Shown here one piece after another: positions 12,000-13,932 of a stretch of 13,932 bases of DNA; within the stretch, counting starts at the first letter, position 1; each line of letters opens with the position of its first letter. The stretch is from Acidobacteriaceae bacterium (GTDB lineage: Bacteria; Acidobacteriota; Terriglobia; Terriglobales; Acidobacteriaceae). The notes below the pieces were generated by a model. The model was not told the DNA's origin. It did not search any database and worked only from the letters and a program-made list of their open reading frames with translations. Position numbers and translations under genes: made by a program. The DNA lies in assembly GCA_003165095.1 (NCBI GenBank), contig PLSH01000375.1:225-14156 (forward strand), read 5' to 3'.

Positions 12000-13932
12000 A
12001 GTATCTCGCCTTGAGCGTCCGAGCGGAAACGGTCATCGATGCACCTTTCAGGGACGGTGCCGTCGCAGTCAGTTTCATCTCGCCCGCGCGCCCGGTTGAT
12101 TGCACCAGCGCAAGAGCGCGGCCCGCGAAGGCCCTGCGCCGGTTTCCCTGATAGCTCTCGTGGCTTTCAGCCTGTCCGTTGTCCAGGCCGAGAATGCGGC
12201 CGGCCCCGCTGATCTCAAAGACCACCTCGTCGTCGGCGGTTGGCACTACACGCCCTTGCTGGTCGACAATCTCGACCGTCACATGGCAAAGGTCGTCCCA
12301 ACTGGTGTTGATCCGCGCACGGTCCGCGGTGAGGCGCACTGCCGCCGGGTTGCCCGTGGTGACTTGCTCCACAGTTAGAACCACCTGCCCGTCCCTGGTG
12401 CCGACGGCTTTGAGCGTGCCGGGCTGGTAGGGCACGTACCACGCGAGATGAAGGTCACCCGTGGTCTGCAGCACGCGAGCCCGGGCGGGAAAATGAGGCC
12501 ACTGTTGCTCCATGCCCGCCTCGGGAAACATGTAGCCCTGCTCGCCGAGGCTCGTGCCATTCAGAAAGAGTTCAACGGTGTCGCAGTTTGTGAAACAGAT
12601 GACGGAAATGATCTGGCCTTCGCTGCCGGCCCAGTTCCAGTGCGGCGACAGGTGCAGCACGGGCGCCTTCGTCCAGACGCTCTGGTAGAAGTAATAGCCG
12701 TCCTTGGGAAAGCCGCATGTGTCGATCACTCCGGAGCGCGAAGACTTGGACGGCCATTTTGCTTCCCCGATGTAGTCGACGCCGGTCCACATAAAGTCGC
12801 CGCTTACGTAGTCGTAGACCTGGGTGAACCGCTGCAACTGCTCGACCGCGATTTGCTCGTTGGACGCGGGCATGCCTCTGTACATGGACGAGCCTGGGCC
12901 AGGGTAGAAACTGGGCATCGCACCGTTCTCAGTGCCGATGAAGCGCCGCTTCTGAAAGTTGTGGCGGTCGGTGCTGTAATACTTTTCGCGCCGGTCGCGC
13001 CAGCGGCCCACGTAGTTATAGCCCACGACGTCGAGTTCGGCGAGAAACTGCGGCAGAGCGCTGTGGGGCTCGGCAGCGATCTGGTCACACGCCACAGTGA
13101 CCAGCCGCGTTGGATCCTCAGAGTGCAAAATGCCCATGAGGCCGCGCAGGGTTTCTATGCCTCGCGGCACATCCTGATCGGGCACTTCGTTGCCCGCACT
13201 CCAAATGACGATGGAAGGATGATTGCGGTCGCGGGCGATCATGTCCTTCAGATCGCGGGCCGACCACTCGTCAAAGTAGAGGTGGTAGCCGTACTCGGGC
13301 GCTTTGCGTTCGCGCCACTCGTCGAAGGCTTCCGCCATGACCAGAAAGCCCATCGAGTCGCAAAGGTCGAGGAACTCTGGCGCGTGCGGATTGTGGCTGG
13401 CACGGATGGCATTGCAGCCCATCTCTTTGAGGAGAGCAAAGCGCCGCTCCCAGATCCGCTTGGGCACCGCGACCCCTACCGAGCCTCCATCGTCATGCAG
13501 GCAAACTCCATTGAGCTTGACCCGATCGCCATTAAGTAGAAATCCCTTGTCCGCATCAAATGCGATGGACCGGATGCCGAAAGGAGTCGTAACCGCATCG
13601 ACCTCTTCACCGTTTTGATGCAGCACCTGGCGCGCGAAATAGAGTTGCGGCGTAGTTGGGGACCAAAGCCGAGGCTGCGCTACCGCGATGCGCTGTACGA
13701 AGAGGTGCTCCTGGCCGGCGGGGACACTCGCCTCTGCCTCTGCAGACTGCACGGAAACGCCATCCTGATCGACCACGGTGGTGGTCAATTTGCAGGCCGC
13801 AGTCCGGGCAAGCTGATTCCCTACCCGCGTGGAAACCGCGACCGTGGCGCTATCCGGCGTAATTCGCGGCGTGGCGATGCCTATGCCCCATTGCTCGAAA
13901 TAGACCGGCCCTGTGTTGATGAGCCAGGTATG
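11998..13932 (-). CDS. Glycoside hydrolase family 2 (beta-galactosidase-like), 5' end beyond the window
   Basis: The frame is open to the right edge, so 644 residues of the C-terminal part are visible and the sugar-binding jelly-roll start is missing. The order is: an immunoglobulin-like sandwich (from 'INTGPVYFEQWGIGIATPRI' to 'TPFGIRSIAFD'), the TIM barrel opening 'FLLNGDRVKLNGVCLHDDGG', 'AIRASHNPHAPEFLDLCDSMGFLVMAEAFDEW', acid/base Glu in 'NHPSIVIWSAGNEVPDQ' (visible residue 249), and a probable nucleophile Glu in 'RRFIGTENGA' (335). After the barrel come a DUF4982-like sandwich ('CFTNCDTVELFLNGTSLGEQGY') and a C-terminal Ig-like domain ('VTVEIVDQQGRVVPTADDEVVFEISGAGRILGLDNG'). These GH2 enzymes are usually exported and act on beta-galactosides or related glycans; glucuronidase activity is possible. 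The apparent TTG start at 13788 is only an internal codon. Confidence 0.93.
   Translation of the reverse strand, partial: HTWLINTGPVYFEQWGIGIATPRITPDSATVAVSTRVGNQLARTAACKLTTTVVDQDGVSVQSAEAEASVPAGQEHLFVQRIAVAQPRLWSPTTPQLYFARQVLHQNGEEVDAVTTPFGIRSIAFDADKGFLLNGDRVKLNGVCLHDDGGSVGVAVPKRIWERRFALLKEMGCNAIRASHNPHAPEFLDLCDSMGFLVMAEAFDEWRERKAPEYGYHLYFDEWSARDLKDMIARDRNHPSIVIWSAGNEVPDQDVPRGIETLRGLMGILHSEDPTRLVTVACDQIAAEPHSALPQFLAELDVVGYNYVGRWRDRREKYYSTDRHNFQKRRFIGTENGAMPSFYPGPGSSMYRGMPASNEQIAVEQLQRFTQVYDYVSGDFMWTGVDYIGEAKWPSKSSRSGVIDTCGFPKDGYYFYQSVWTKAPVLHLSPHWNWAGSEGQIISVICFTNCDTVELFLNGTSLGEQGYMFPEAGMEQQWPHFPARARVLQTTGDLHLAWYVPYQPGTLKAVGTRDGQVVLTVEQVTTGNPAAVRLTADRARINTSWDDLCHVTVEIVDQQGRVVPTADDEVVFEISGAGRILGLDNGQAESHESYQGNRRRAFAGRALALVQSTGRAGEMKLTATAPSLKGASMTVSARTLKARY

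Noticed and set aside
12448..13539. 363-codon plus-strand frame
   Set aside because: Antisense shadow of the GH2 gene, whose catalytic motifs are clear on the minus strand.
1..13932. CRISPR array or complete insertion sequence
   Set aside because: No regularly spaced repeats of 24-40 bp, no transposase frame and no pair of terminal inverted repeats around a gene were found by eye.

Overview
The window is GC-rich DNA with tight, same-strand gene pairs and secreted carbohydrate-active enzymes: a Tat-exported GH109-type protein, a DUF4982-type GH2 enzyme and LolA-like outer-envelope proteins. This mix resembles an Acidobacteriota genome. That is a judgement from gene content, not from a marker gene. 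Most genes are on the minus strand; a short plus-strand stretch at about 9.9-11.8 kb interrupts them.

Left part, read right to left on the minus strand. A small two-segment membrane protein (2313-2687) lies upstream of an RND efflux pair. This pair is a lipoprotein-type membrane fusion protein (703-1977) and the start of an AcrB/HAE1-type pump that leaves the window (1-703); the two overlap as TAATG. Between the small gene and the pump genes lies a gene-free stretch with two perfect 8-bp hairpins. Further right are an OsmC-like protein (2802-3218), an alpha/beta hydrolase (3356-4399) and a LolA-like secreted protein (4402-5244). The last two are separated by 2 nt and probably translationally coupled. 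A hairpin-rich gene-free stretch (5245-5783) follows, then a short protein with two zinc ribbons and a Gly/Arg tail (5784-6107).

At 6457-6501 lies the exact 3' part of a tRNA-Arg(ACG) gene, from the anticodon loop to CCA, with no 5' half. This is the usual form of an attachment site left by a tyrosine integrase. By the orientation of the fragment, integrated DNA should lie on the higher-coordinate side. There a tandem 11-bp repeat resembling integrase arm sites (6643-6665) is seen, and further on the C-terminal remnant of an MmeI-like DNA methyltransferase (9898 onward) followed by an AT-rich patch. No integrase gene is in the window.

Right part. A coupled pair (ATGA overlap) encodes a Tat-signal GH109-like NAD-dependent glycosidase/oxidoreductase (7968-9383) and a mandelate-racemase-type sugar-acid enzyme (6889-7971), with a 20-bp inverted repeat upstream as a possible operator. 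A plus-strand PAS-GGDEF diguanylate cyclase with an SGDEF active site, an intact I-site and a cysteine-rich PAS domain (10833-11822) follows. It converges on a large GH2 beta-galactosidase-like enzyme (11998-13932) whose N-terminus lies outside the window. The GH109, enolase-superfamily and GH2 proteins together suggest breakdown of a glycan or glycoside followed by sugar-acid catabolism; the substrate cannot be read from the sequence.
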